A stretch of 64,000 bases of DNA from Tuctoria greenei (lineage: Eukaryota > Streptophyta > Magnoliopsida > Poales > Poaceae), in contig JAYESD010000004.1 in the NCBI GenBank assembly GCA_036927565.1, positions 91,826,942 through 91,890,941 on the forward strand. The letters run 5' to 3'. The position numbers and the translations under genes are program-made. The notes under the pieces are model-generated. The model was not told the DNA's origin. It ran no database searches and saw only the letters and a program-made list of their open reading frames with translations. Shown here in pieces: positions 42,157-52,533 of this stretch (the stretch's first letter is position 1; each line of letters starts with the position of its first letter).

Positions 42157-43677
42157 TTGAAGGAGGAAGAAATTAGGAACAAATGGCGGGACTACTTCAA
42201 TGGATTATTCAATGACGGGAATGAGAGTATTAGGTTCGATTTGGATGACTCATTTTATGACACCAACAGACGATTCGTGCGGAGGATACAAGAGTCCGAG
42301 GTTAGAGAGGCCCTAAAAAGGATGAAAGGAGGAAAGGCTCGCGACCCCGATGATGTCCCCATTTAGGTGTGGAGATGTCTAAGGGATGTAGCAATAGTAT
42401 GGCTCACTAAACTATTCAACCGCATTTTTCAGTCAAACAAAATGCCTGAAGAGTGGCAGAAAAGTATTTTAGTACCCATCTTCAAAAATAAAGGAGATGT
42501 TCAAAGTTGTACTAATTACCGAGGAATTAAGCTCATGACTCATACTATGAAGCTCTAGGAGAGAGTGATTGAACACCGCTTGAGGAAAGTGACCAATGTC
42601 ACTAAAAACCAGTTTGGTTTTATGCCTGGGAGGTCCACTATGGAGGCGATTTTCTTACTCCGTCAGCTTATGGAGAGGTATAGGGAGCAAAAGAAGGATC
42701 TACATTTAGTGTTCATTGACCTGGAGAAGGCATACGATAAGATACCAAGACCGGTCATGTGGTGGGCACTAGAGAAACACAAAGTCCCAACAAAGTACAT
42801 TAACCTTATCAAGGATATGTACGATAATGTAGTGACAAGTGTGCGCGTAAGAGATAGTGAGACCGACACTTTTCCTATCACAATAGGGGATATCCCTTGG
42901 TGTATGCTCTTTGCTGATGATGTAGTGTTGGTAGATGAATCTAGGGATGGTGTTGATAGAAAATTGGAGCTATGGAGGCAGACCTTAGAGTCTAAGGGGT
43001 TTAGACTTAGAAGAACCAAGACCGAGTATATGAGATGCGACTTTAGTGATGTCGGGTGCGAGGATGGTAATGTTAGTTTACAAGGACAAGTAGTACCTAG
43101 GAGGGACACATTTCGATATTTAGGATCAATGTTACAAAGCAATGGTGATATTGACGAAGATGTTTGCCATAGGATCAAGATCGGGTGGATGAAGTGGCGA
43201 CAAGCATCTGGAATCTTATGTGATAAGAAAGTTCCACAAAAAGTGAAAGGAAAATTCTATAGGACGGTGATCAGACCTGCGATGCTGTATGGAGCAGAAT
43301 GTTGGCCAACTAAAAGGCAACATGTCCAACAAATGAGTGTTGCGGAGATGCGCATGCTACGGTGGATGTGCGGTCACACAAGAAGAGACAAAATTAGGAA
43401 CGATGTAATACGTGATAGGGTAGGGGTGGCACCGATTGAGGAGAAGCTAGTCCAACATCGCCTACGGTGGTTTGGGCATATCCAGCGGAGACCTCCAGAA
43501 GCACCGGTTAACAGTGGGATTATAAAGAGTGGAGAAAGTTTTAGGAGGGGTAGAGGTCAACTGAGGTTGACATGGCAGGAGGCGGTGAAACGAGATTTAA
43601 AGGAGTGGGACATACCTAGAGATTTGGCTCATGATAGGACTGCATGGAAATTAGCAATTCATGTGCCAGAATCTTAG
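42157..43677 (+). pseudogene. RTE reverse transcriptase and C-terminal region
   Basis: One frame interrupted by TAG at 42364-42366 and 42556-42558. It includes MPEEWQKSILVPIFKNKGD, NYRGIKLM, QFGFMPGRSTMEAIF, FIDLEKAYDKIPR and the catalytic box FADD at 42910-42921. Between PITIG and DIPWCMLFADD (about 42888) the segment that normally precedes the FADD box in RTE elements is missing, an in-frame deletion of roughly thirty residues. The C-terminus (MLYGAECWPTKRQHVQQM, RLRWFGHIQRRP) is typical of plant RTE. Confidence 0.9.
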
Positions 43678-43860
43678 TTTATTCGTAATTTGTTATTCTT
43701 ATCTTCTTTCTTATTAACCTGTTTCTAGAATAAATAAAATGTAGATTTTTTTACTTTCATCTTATTTTCTTTTACTTTTCTTCAAAATTGTTGGGTTTCA
43801 TTTCTAGCCGACCCCAACTTGTTTGGGACAAAGGCTTGGTTGTTGTTGTTGTTGTTGTTG

Positions 43861-43877
43861 CCTTAAGATAATCAATA
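43861..43877. repeat. RTE target-site duplication, right copy
   Basis: Exact match to 40515-40531. Confidence 0.95.
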
Positions 43878-44014
43878 CTGCGTAGTACCCAAGTCTTTAA
43901 GGGCATTGTCATTTTCCTTAATCAATGACGCTCTTTTATAGATTCTACCCTCATTGTTTCCATTATTCTACTCGCTAGAATCTCAGAACGAGATTCCTTT
44001 AAGGGGGGAAGGAT
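43878..44014 (+). promoter_or_regulatory. End of X1 interior with polypurine tract
   Basis: TTTAAGGGGGGAAGGA (43998-44013) is followed one base later by TGTAAAAGCCC, the likely start of the 3' LTR. Confidence 0.65.
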
Positions 44015-47000
44015 TGTAAAAGCCCGCGTTTGAGAAGAACAAAAACGCGAAAATGCGAACCTAAAATTTTTTTATAGTGGAATCGAAATTCAAATTTACA
44101 GGAATAACGTTAGTTAACCAATGATCACGGAAATAAAAACTTGTTAAAACTTTAAGTTGTAATTGGAAGATGTCACATGAACTGTTAAAGTTTCGTGTTT
44201 TCATTCAAATTCGAGTTTAACCTCTTCTTAAGCAACGACATGGAGTTCTTGACTGCATGAAGGAAGTGTAGTAATTTGAGAGCGTCTGTCATACTCGTTC
44301 AGATAGACTTGAACGGATAATATCTTGTGTGGGACCCACTTGTTGACTGGCCCACCGGTCAGCCTTCATCAAACGATATTTGATTTCTGCCTCCGCATGT
44401 GCTTATAGAGAGCCAGCTTCACCCATGATGTGTCGCTCTTATCCTAAGAACGACATGATCTTTGTCGGCCTTGACGCCAGATCTTTTTTGCGCCAAGCCT
44501 CCACATCCGCTTGCCATGCGCTGACGTCTCGGCCGCTTAAAAAATAAAATGTGATCAAGTCAAAGGAATTTAAATACGAGAATTGCATTAACCTAGGGTG
44601 TTAATAATTAATTAAGTATGATGATGAAATATATATTTAAAACTCCTTAATAACCTTTTAGTAGATCAATTCAAATTAATACCTCGAGCTCGGATGTTTA
44701 ATTTGAATCAAACTGCCACCAGAATTTAAGCAAGATTAATCAAGCTTTGGTACCGTTGGGCACATATGAAGGATACATAAGTAACATGCAACCTAATTGG
44801 GTTAAAAGTGTATTCAAATTCAATCTGAATTTTAAAAATATAATATATCTAAAACTCAATTCACAATTGAATTTATTATACCTTGGTTAGCTAATCTGCA
44901 AAAGTTGAAACAAAATTTAATCAATTTTTCCCATTTAAAAGAAAAGTGGAAGGGATAAGAGGGGAAGTGGTGGGGCCCACATGTCATGTTTATCTCAGTG
45001 GCAAAAAGTCGGTTTTGCTTCCTCCTCTACCAGCTCTGCTCCACAGCACCCCAACGTCCCTTCGCGCCCTGCTTCTGCTCGCCGCTCGCCTACCGCTGAG
45101 CCTCCTCTCGACCGCCGCGGAGTCGCCCCATGCTAGCCGCCGGCACGCCCCCCCCCCCTTCTGCGCCTCTTCATTGCACCGCACGTGCCCCAGCACGCAC
45201 GTCGTCCAACCACGCCGCCTGGCCACCTCCTGGCCGTCGCAGCGCGCCACGCCGCCTGACCGCGCGCCGCTCCGCCTGGCCGCGCGTGCTCTAGCTCCAC
45301 CGCGTGTCTGGGTCTCTGCCGGCTCGCCTCTCCTCCTCTCTCGGCCTGGTCGCCCTGATGCGCCCGCCTCTACCCCGCTCCTCCGACGCACCGCCACGCG
45401 CCTTCGTTTCCAACCGTCTCTGCCACGTCACGCAACCGCGCCGCCGCAGCCCCGCTGTGTCACTGTGCTTCACCGCAAAACGGCCACCGTCACACGCCTT
45501 GCAACGCCCACCGCGTGTTGTCCCTCACCGGTGTTGCGCCTCGCCCGCATGCCCACGCTCACCCCCACTCGCAAGCACACCGATCGTCGCGTTGCTCGCT
45601 GCTCCGCCCTATGTTGGTCGCCACTGTCCAGAGCCCAGAGCCGCCATGCGCGCCCCCACAGCGCGTTCCGCCACTGTGAACCCTGATGCCGGCCAGCCGT
45701 TGCTGGCCCGCGGCTTGCCACCTCCATGGCTCTCGACGACGCACCGTTTCATCCCCATCGTCGTGCTACGATCAACGTGCGCCAGGTTAGTCACTGCCGT
45801 CGTCCTACGCCCCTCTGTTCCATGTCTTGCCGTATCAACGTCGTTGACCACATGCTGTCGTTGTGACGTTCCTATCCGTCATCGTGCCCAGGCATCGAGA
45901 TGAAGGATGCATGCGATGTGTGTGGTGTTGGAACACAAGCACGACTCGTCAGACAATGGTTGTCAAGCCAAATTAGGTTTTTGTCGATGTGAGGGTGATC
46001 GAGTCCTAGGTGTAGCTCGATAAAATGCCTTCCAGGTCAAACCAAGGTTGTTGGTGATATGTGGTAGAGTAATGTGAGAACGTTCACAACCAACAAGGAA
46101 AACTACACCAAAGGGAACCTTGGATAAGAGGTTCTTGATCGTGTCGACGATGTTTCCTAATCGTCCATAGAATTGCTTAACTAGGTGTGCCGCTTCATCG
46201 AAGATAGTTTTGTCGAGTTGCTTGCCGATGATCGAGTGGACATCACTAACCTTGAGACTCATGAGGTGGTGTACGGTATTCCGCTCACCACTGTTGACGA
46301 GTCCGGGTTTATGTGAACGTCGATGAGACGAGGTCCCTGAGATGACAAGGTATCTCGTCACGACATAATAACGCATCATGTTTGAGTCCCGAAAGATTAA
46401 CAAGTTCACCTGGACAAGCTTGCAAAAGACACTACATCAGTGTCATCGTGTAAGCGCCTGAATGATGCTTGTGAAGTTAGTCATAGTGACTGGTTTACCT
46501 AAAAGTGATTTGAACGATGTCTTGGTACTACGTCATATTAGCAGCGCTTGTGATGATGTCATAAGTCCAAGCAATTTTGATCTCACTTCACTCCCAAGTG
46601 TCGCTAGGGTTTCACATTGATTCATCCTTATCAGAACCCTACGACCACACTTATCACTTATCTAGGTTTACTCCTTTATGAGTTGAAACAACTTCTATGG
46701 TTGACTTCTGAGTCACGACCCCTTGTTGCACAGTTCACTCATATCTTGATCTCTCAATGTTCCACTTGATCCCTTGGACATCCTTACCTGAATCAGTCGA
46801 ACACCCCTTCACCATTCAGTCTTATCAATCTTGACTAGCATAGCTCCAAGTGTTAAGTGAATAATTGCATTGCGTGCTGGAATTGCACCTTTCGATTCAC
46901 GTCTCGACACTACTATGACCACTTGACTTATCCATTGTTTCTCCACCCATCCGAGACATATCTAATCTTCCTAGTCAAGCCTCTTCTTCTTAAGGTTTAT

Positions 47001-48648
47001 ACAACTCGTCGAGTCCATTATTAGATTACCTTAATTACTTATATGCATATCATGTCGATAGGAACGTGATGATAGGTGATCAACGAGAAGCTTCTCTTGG
47101 AGGAGAAGGCCGAGGAGTTCCAACTTCAAGATTTCATGGCGGATTCTCTGGAGGAAGACCAAGCAATAACAACTCACATTGCTATATAGTCGTAAAGGCA
47201 AGCCCCAGTTTGCATTTAAGTTCCTTACAGTGTCTTTGCAGTTTTCATTCACCTTACGTCTTCAGATGTTTGTGCATTACGTTTAAAGTGTTTGACATCC
47301 AATTGCATGACCCACAAATCACATGGAGTATTGGGTAGGTCTACAACCCGATGAGTAGAAACTGCTATGCTTATGTTCATAGGAATCCGGTAGAAGTCGA
47401 GTAGTTGGGAGATATGATTTTATCACATGGGATGAATTGGATCAAGAAATGGTTTATGAATATGAAATTGAGACCGAGCAGCGGGTAGGATGCAGTGATA
47501 CATGGTCTCACGTGCGTTGCCCTGCTTGTGTCGATTGAGGACCGATCTGTGTGTGGTCCTGCTGGACAAGCTTGAATTGTACCGGCAACATACTGGAGAA
47601 ATGGGCTCTAGCAAACTGACGTAGATTGATACTGGTTTGTCGAGGCATACCGTTCCGTTTTATAGGCGTGGGTTGAGGGCAGCAAGGTGTAAATCAGCTG
47701 GTGGGCACGTCAGAGTACGCCCCACGCAGGGACCTCCTACCGTGGTAGATCGACCGGTTCGGCATTCGAGTGTTGGGTGAAAGGTGGCCATATACGACTA
47801 GTACTAAAGTGTTATTTAGGTACTGCTGTAAGTACTCGCTAGCACTTCCGAAAGTGCGTATGTGTCGTGTTGTCCGGGTGTGTCCTGATTGCAATCACCG
47901 TCCCTTGTGGTAATAGAGTACCACTTGTTCACTGTGTTGTGACGTAGTAAATACTGAAAAAGCCAGAAGAATATGATGTATTGAATTATAATTTCTTTGC
48001 AACCTTGTGTGGCTTAGAGATAGCACAATTAAAAGTTTACAGTTTCCAAATACTTATCCTGTAATAGCATTATGTGCTTTGGGCATGTCATATCATCGGC
48101 AAAGCGTTTCTTGTTTGATTGTGGAGTCTATGATGTGTCGTGCCTGGAGAATGTCATTTGTTACTTAATACCTAATTATAAGGATCCACTTGTAGGTGAG
48201 TCTATTTATGCTATTCCTTACCTATGGTTAGACTTTACCTTGCATATGTCTAGTGGGACGGGTCAGTCTTGCTGAGCGTTATGCTCTCGTTTGCGCTTTA
48301 ACGATTTTTGCAAGTACTAGGTTTATTTCTGTTGTTCAGATTGTACATGAGACCTCGAGGTGTCGAGATGAATCTCATGCGAACCACGCCACTGCTGAAT
48401 GTTCTTCATGTTGCTAGTGAGAAGCGTCCTAGGGCATGGACGTCTTCTCTCCTACTTAGTTAAGTGATATTATAAGTATATATTTTCCGATGCGTGTGTA
48501 CATCTATTGTACACTATTTTGTAAACTCTTCTTATTGTGAAATAAACAAACTTTGTTTGTGTTGCATTCTTATCGTGTGTGCTTTTTGGTGTCACATCAC
48601 ACGGCACAACCCAATGAGATCCTTGTACGCGGGATGCCGGTCCCCACA
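44015..48648 (+). repeat. X1 3' LTR (about 4.6 kb)
   Basis: Starts after a polypurine tract and ends near CCCCACA, where E5 coding sequence begins. Its last 1.14 kb repeats 34104-35243. A GC-rich block (44990-45900) gives long frames on both strands through base composition. The segment 47060-47340 resembles 54435-54780 in LTR region B (shared GGCAAGCCCCAGTTTGCATT-like stretch, CATGACCCA...GGGTAG), so A and B are related LTR types. No gene is called. Confidence 0.6.
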
Positions 48649-49521
48649 ATTTTGCCACCAATCATGCTATCGATAAGCAGCAATAAGATGAACCTTTTCA
48701 TGATACACCTTTACCACCTATTGATTTTCCTACTAGTTCTTTTGACAAAAATGAGTTGTGTGCTATTATTTATTTTGTACCTATGGTAGAACATCGGAAT
48801 GAGTTTGATACTTTATCACCCACTTGTACAGAAATTAATAATTTGATTCCCGTTACTACTGAAAGTGAGGAGCTGAAATTGTTGTCTTCACTAAATACAT
48901 TGGGCTATATTGAATTTGACATTCTTTGTGATCTAAATACTGCAGAGAGAAGAATATTTTTCAAAACAGAATTACCTTTGTTTACAAGAAATAGTTTTCA
49001 TGCTATAGGCAAATATGAATATAGTGGTATATTTATGGTGCATAAAGTTTACATATGTTCAAATAACAAAGCTCCTTTTGTGCTGCAACAATATGATAAA
49101 GTAAATGGATGCACTAATGCTAACTCAAATAATGTCTTGGCAAATTTTTCTAGTATTTTTTCTTGCAGTAGGAACAACATATAAAAGAAGAGTAATGTTT
49201 GCTCGATTGTGCAATATGGAAAACACTCATTCTACCGCCAAAGCAAGCCTCTTTGTTAGACATACGAGCAAGCCGAGGACGGCTTGTCATGAAGAAGGGG
49301 AGAATGATGAGATCAAGCACATTGTCATTGCACATACAAGTATGACACGATGTTTATTTGTTTAGGATCCTGGCTCAAGTGAATGTGCATGCTTAGATGA
49401 TGGAGAACATCGAGATGGTGCACTGTGTTATCCGCCACCTTAGCCTCCTCCTTTCATACATACAAGAGGATTTGATGGCGTTGCACATTTGGACCAACAC
49501 ATGAAAGAAGTTGAACTTTAG
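48649..49521 (+). pseudogene. E5 gag-like protein, C-terminal part
   Basis: Carries the C-terminal region of the E2 protein with many conserved segments: NEFDTLSPTCTEI, SLNTLGYIEFD, FHAIGKYEYSGIFMVHKVYI, APFVLQQY, TSKPRTACHEEGENDEI. The frame is lost near 49130-49190 and a TAG interrupts at 49363-49365; it ends at TAG 49519-49521. The capsid-like N-terminal part is not in the window. It shows that the unknown C-terminal region is a stable feature of the family. Confidence 0.8.
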
Positions 49522-49553
49522 TCGAAGACGACTCCAACTGATGAAGGGGAGGA

Positions 49554-50465
49554 TGATGACGACATCACTTCTATGGGTACAAACAATACTCCATTGAACA
49601 TACAAGATCCAATCAATAGAGTTCACACACAACAATTAATGACAGAGGTGAGCTCGTTCTTATATGTTTTATATATATATATATATATATTTGAGAATAG
49701 GTTGCTACCTAATAATTTAATTGTGATTAGGATACATGGAGTGATTCAAGGAGTAATTGGAGGAAGGTTTAGGGGCGTGCAGGACAAGAGAATACATTCA
49801 ATGAAGATGGAAACCGACCTCAGCTCAAAATCGTGTCCAACTCAGAGTACAACAGTAGTTCACACTAAAACAGACGTCTCGGACACATACAAACTTTGTT
49901 TTGGATGTTCTACATATGCACGGAAAAGGAAGAGGATAAAATTTCCAATGGCGTTGGTCCCATGTCAAAATTCCTTCGGATGCAACAGGAATCGTCGAAA
50001 CAAAATCGAGTTCAGAATCTATCAGGGTGTTGCGCCACCGTATTGGTCCATTGGGACTTGTATCAAGTCTACATCCCTTATTTTCGGGTCTTAGGGTTAG
50101 GTCACCACTCCAACACCCTTTGGACGTCTTCCCACCTATATATACTCCATAGTAGCCACTATAAACAATTGGTTTTTGCTTAGATTAATAATATCGCCGT
50201 TCTACGGTTTGTGAAACCTCAACTTCGCGATTTCAGATCGTGTCTTCTATGTTCTTGCTTATGTACTCGGTTGCACTTATTGGGATTAGCCTTCTTGGCA
50301 AGGTCAATCATGTGCAGCACGATTGATAACCAATGGAGCGGTGGTGTAGTGATTGCAGAGGTTTTTCTTGTTCTACTCGAGAGCCTCGAATTATCAACGT
50401 CGAGATATCCAGCTCAATCGACTTATCCTTACCTATCGGAAGATAGGGCCTAAATCTCCTTATCA
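49554..50465 (+). repeat. E5 3' LTR
   Basis: Begins TGATGACGACATCAC and ends CCTTATCA. TATA box CTATATATACT at 50136-50146. A (TA)n run at 49672-49690 is absent from the E2 LTRs. An open frame 49573-50094 corresponds to the E2 LTR frame. Confidence 0.88.
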
Positions 50466-51227
50466 CCGCGCGTTCAGGGTTGTGGGGATGCCCTCTGTGG
50501 GCACCGCTAGGTCGGGTCTAAAATCCCGCTATGAGGCATTCAAGCCAAGAGCAGAAATTTGGAACTCAGAAAAATTCCTTCTTGGACTAGGGTGAAAATC
50601 GGCACATAAAACATGATTTCAAATCCAAACTTAGTGTCTAATATAGATCAGGCTAAAAATATAGTTAAAACTATTAAATATATTAATTATATTTAATTAT
50701 CGATCATGGGAAAAAGTTTTTGCAAACTTTAGGTTACAAAAAAGTAAGAAAAATACACAAAACAAAATTTCAAACAAGAATGTGATGCAACATAAATAAT
50801 TGAGTCTGAATAAAGGAAAACCAGGTTTTATTTGATGGTGCAAAAGAAATGGATTAATCACTGCAATTTATTTTTAAAGGCGGATCAAGCAAATTGCAGA
50901 ATATATTGCACCATCGTCTTAAGCATATTCAAAAAAGCCATTGTACAAATTTCGGTGAATTTTCGACGTCATTTGTTATAATTTAGTTTGATTATCCAAG
51001 ATTGCAGCTGAGAAATATCTATGAAAGGTGGGGCCCACCTGCCAGCAGGCCCCACCAAGTCGGTCTTATTGGTACAAAGTCGTGGCCCTCTATTCAGCGA
51101 TCCACCAGTCAATCTTATCAAGCGGAACCTGTGTCATGTGATTCCATGCATGTGTGCCACGGCGCAGGTCCCACCTGTCAGAATGAAGAGAGAAAACTGC
51201 TCACGCCCATATCTTCTCCTTGCTAAG

Positions 51228-52533
51228 ACTATCTCCAACAATACAACCTAAAAGTTGAATCCTATTTGCTCATTTGGGTGTTAAAATAATGTCAGAGTTG
51301 TTACCTATATTGAATGTTCTCCAACTGTGAACCAAAATTAGGCTGCCTCCAACATTTCCCCCACCTCGCGCCACTTCGTCGCCCCGTATCCACCGCCGCA
51401 GTTTTACGGGTTCACGGGCGGGGCCGGTACGACAGCCGCTTCTTTGCCCCGAACTCCGGTCGAGCTCCGGCATCCCACAGCATGAAGGTGTCGACGCTGT
51501 AGGATGACTTGCTGCTCTCGCACAGCCTCACGACTCCGGCGGCGGACATGGACATGGAGTCACGCGAGAGGCGCATCTGCTGGTCACGCACGCGCGCCTG
51601 CAGCTTTCAGCAGCCCCTTGAGCGCACACAGAGGAATTGCACAATCCCAATTACAACACAATGCAGAAAAACTCAACGAAAAACTGAAAAGCTCTGAACA
51701 AGAGAGAGTAGATAAAGAAAGCAAAATAAAGAATCTTTGAAGAGCTTGTGTGCTCGATCATCAATCGCTTGTGCTGTGCAAGGGAGAACGCATATACGCG
51801 CATGGGCGGGAACTTGAGTGAGGTTAGGACCAGATCTTGTCGAGGCCGTCCGCGATGGCCTTCATCCACCGCACCACCTCCGGGACCGCTACACCGTGCT
51901 CCCCGCTCATGGACCGCTTCGGTGTTGCCACCGCCGCCGACCCGGAGAATAATGCCGAAGTCGACGCGAACCTCCGGCGCGCCGTACCCGCTGCTGCCGC
52001 CGAAGCGGACCGGGCCCGTCGCGGAAGAGCGGCAGTGCGGGCGGCGCGAGGGAGCAGCGCAGGCGGCGGAGAGGAGGTGCGATGCGGCAGGGCGCATGGA
52101 GGAGCACCGGCGGGGAGGAGCAGTGTATTCTGGAGCTGACGGGTGGGAAGGCGAAAGCGGAAGGAAGAACAAATGTCAGTACTTGGAATGGCTTCGGTCG
52201 CCCAGCGTGGCCATATTTAGGTTCTGTTTGGTACAGCTTCTGCTGCAGTTTTTTTATAAAAATAAGCTGAGAATGTGTCCAACAAGAAACTTCTATAACA
52301 GCGTGCTCAATGAATTAAAAGCGGGATATAAGCGGAAGCTGCTTTCCACTAATTTTTCAAGCAAGCTGCTTTTGTAACAACTTCTAGCTGTGCCAAATAT
52401 AGCCTTAGACTAAGGAAGAACATCATTGCAAAATAGACTCCGCTTATGAGATACCTGTTGGAAGCGTTTGGGCTCTCTCTGGCGACCAAGAATGGGAGTA
52501 GACTTCCATTTAGGACACTCGTTGGAGATGGCC
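51228..52533. mobile_element. PIF/Harbinger-like DNA transposon, non-autonomous
   Basis: Terminal inverted repeats begin GACTATCTCCAAC on the left and GGCCATCTCCAAC (reverse complement) on the right, with further similarity (CCTAAA) inside. Both ends are flanked by TAA, the 3-bp TWA-type target site of PIF/Harbinger. No transposase is found. The interior is GC-rich (51370-51600, 51830-52150), unlike the surrounding LTR, and may be captured host sequence. It interrupts LTR region B. Confidence 0.75.
52220..52404. mobile_element. MITE-like insertion, possibly hAT type, inside the Harbinger-like element
   Basis: About 185 bp bounded by GGTTCTGTTTGGTACAGCT and the inverse of GGCTATATTTGGCACAGCT, imperfect terminal inverted repeats of about 19 bp. 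The ends resemble grass hAT-type MITEs. A clear 8-bp target duplication is not visible, so the class is uncertain. Confidence 0.5.

Larger units (their letters stand above)
40532..43860 (+). mobile_element. RTE-clade non-LTR retrotransposon (LINE), near full length, decayed
   Basis: A 3.3-kb insert flanked by a perfect 17-bp duplication. It encodes an apurinic endonuclease and reverse transcriptase in order, and ends in (TTG)n (about 43838-43860) rather than poly(A), preceded by CCCCAACTTGTTTGGGAC, the typical 3' end of plant RTE elements. The 5' GC-rich leader (40532-40890) is present, so it is close to full length. Multiple stops, frameshifts and one deletion in the reverse transcriptase have inactivated it. 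It sits in the interior of X1. Confidence 0.95.
34104..48648 (+). mobile_element. X1: LARD-like (large-LTR, non-coding) Ty3/gypsy-type element
   Basis: 34104-35243 repeats at 47503-48642 (about 1.14 kb, close identity), fitting the ends of a 5' and a 3' LTR. A tract AAGGGGGGAAGGA (44001-44013) followed by TGTAAAAGCCCGCG marks the 3' LTR start, giving an LTR of about 4.6 kb. A primer-site-like TATCAGAGC follows the 5' copy at about 35242. The interior (35244-44014, less the RTE insertion) has no gag or pol. Long LTRs with a non-coding interior fit large retrotransposon derivatives. E4 interrupts the 5' LTR; X1 appears to interrupt E5. Orientation and limits are inferred. Confidence 0.65.
48649..50465 (+). 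mobile_element. E5: 3' part of a gag-only LTR element related to E2
   Basis: From 48649 the plus strand matches the E2 gag-like ORF from about residue 215 to its end, then a polypurine tract (TGAAGGGGAGGA, 49542-49553) and a 912-bp LTR homologous to the E2 LTR. The left break coincides with the end of X1, suggesting X1 inserted into E5 and that the 5' half lies outside the window. Divergence from E2 is clearly larger than between the E2 LTRs. Confidence 0.85.

Noticed and set aside
44946..45903. Long overlapping frames of 246 and 199 codons, and several on the minus strand
   Set aside because: The sequence is very GC-rich, so stops are rare in all frames. The products are Pro/Arg/Ala-rich without domains, and the block lies inside an LTR.
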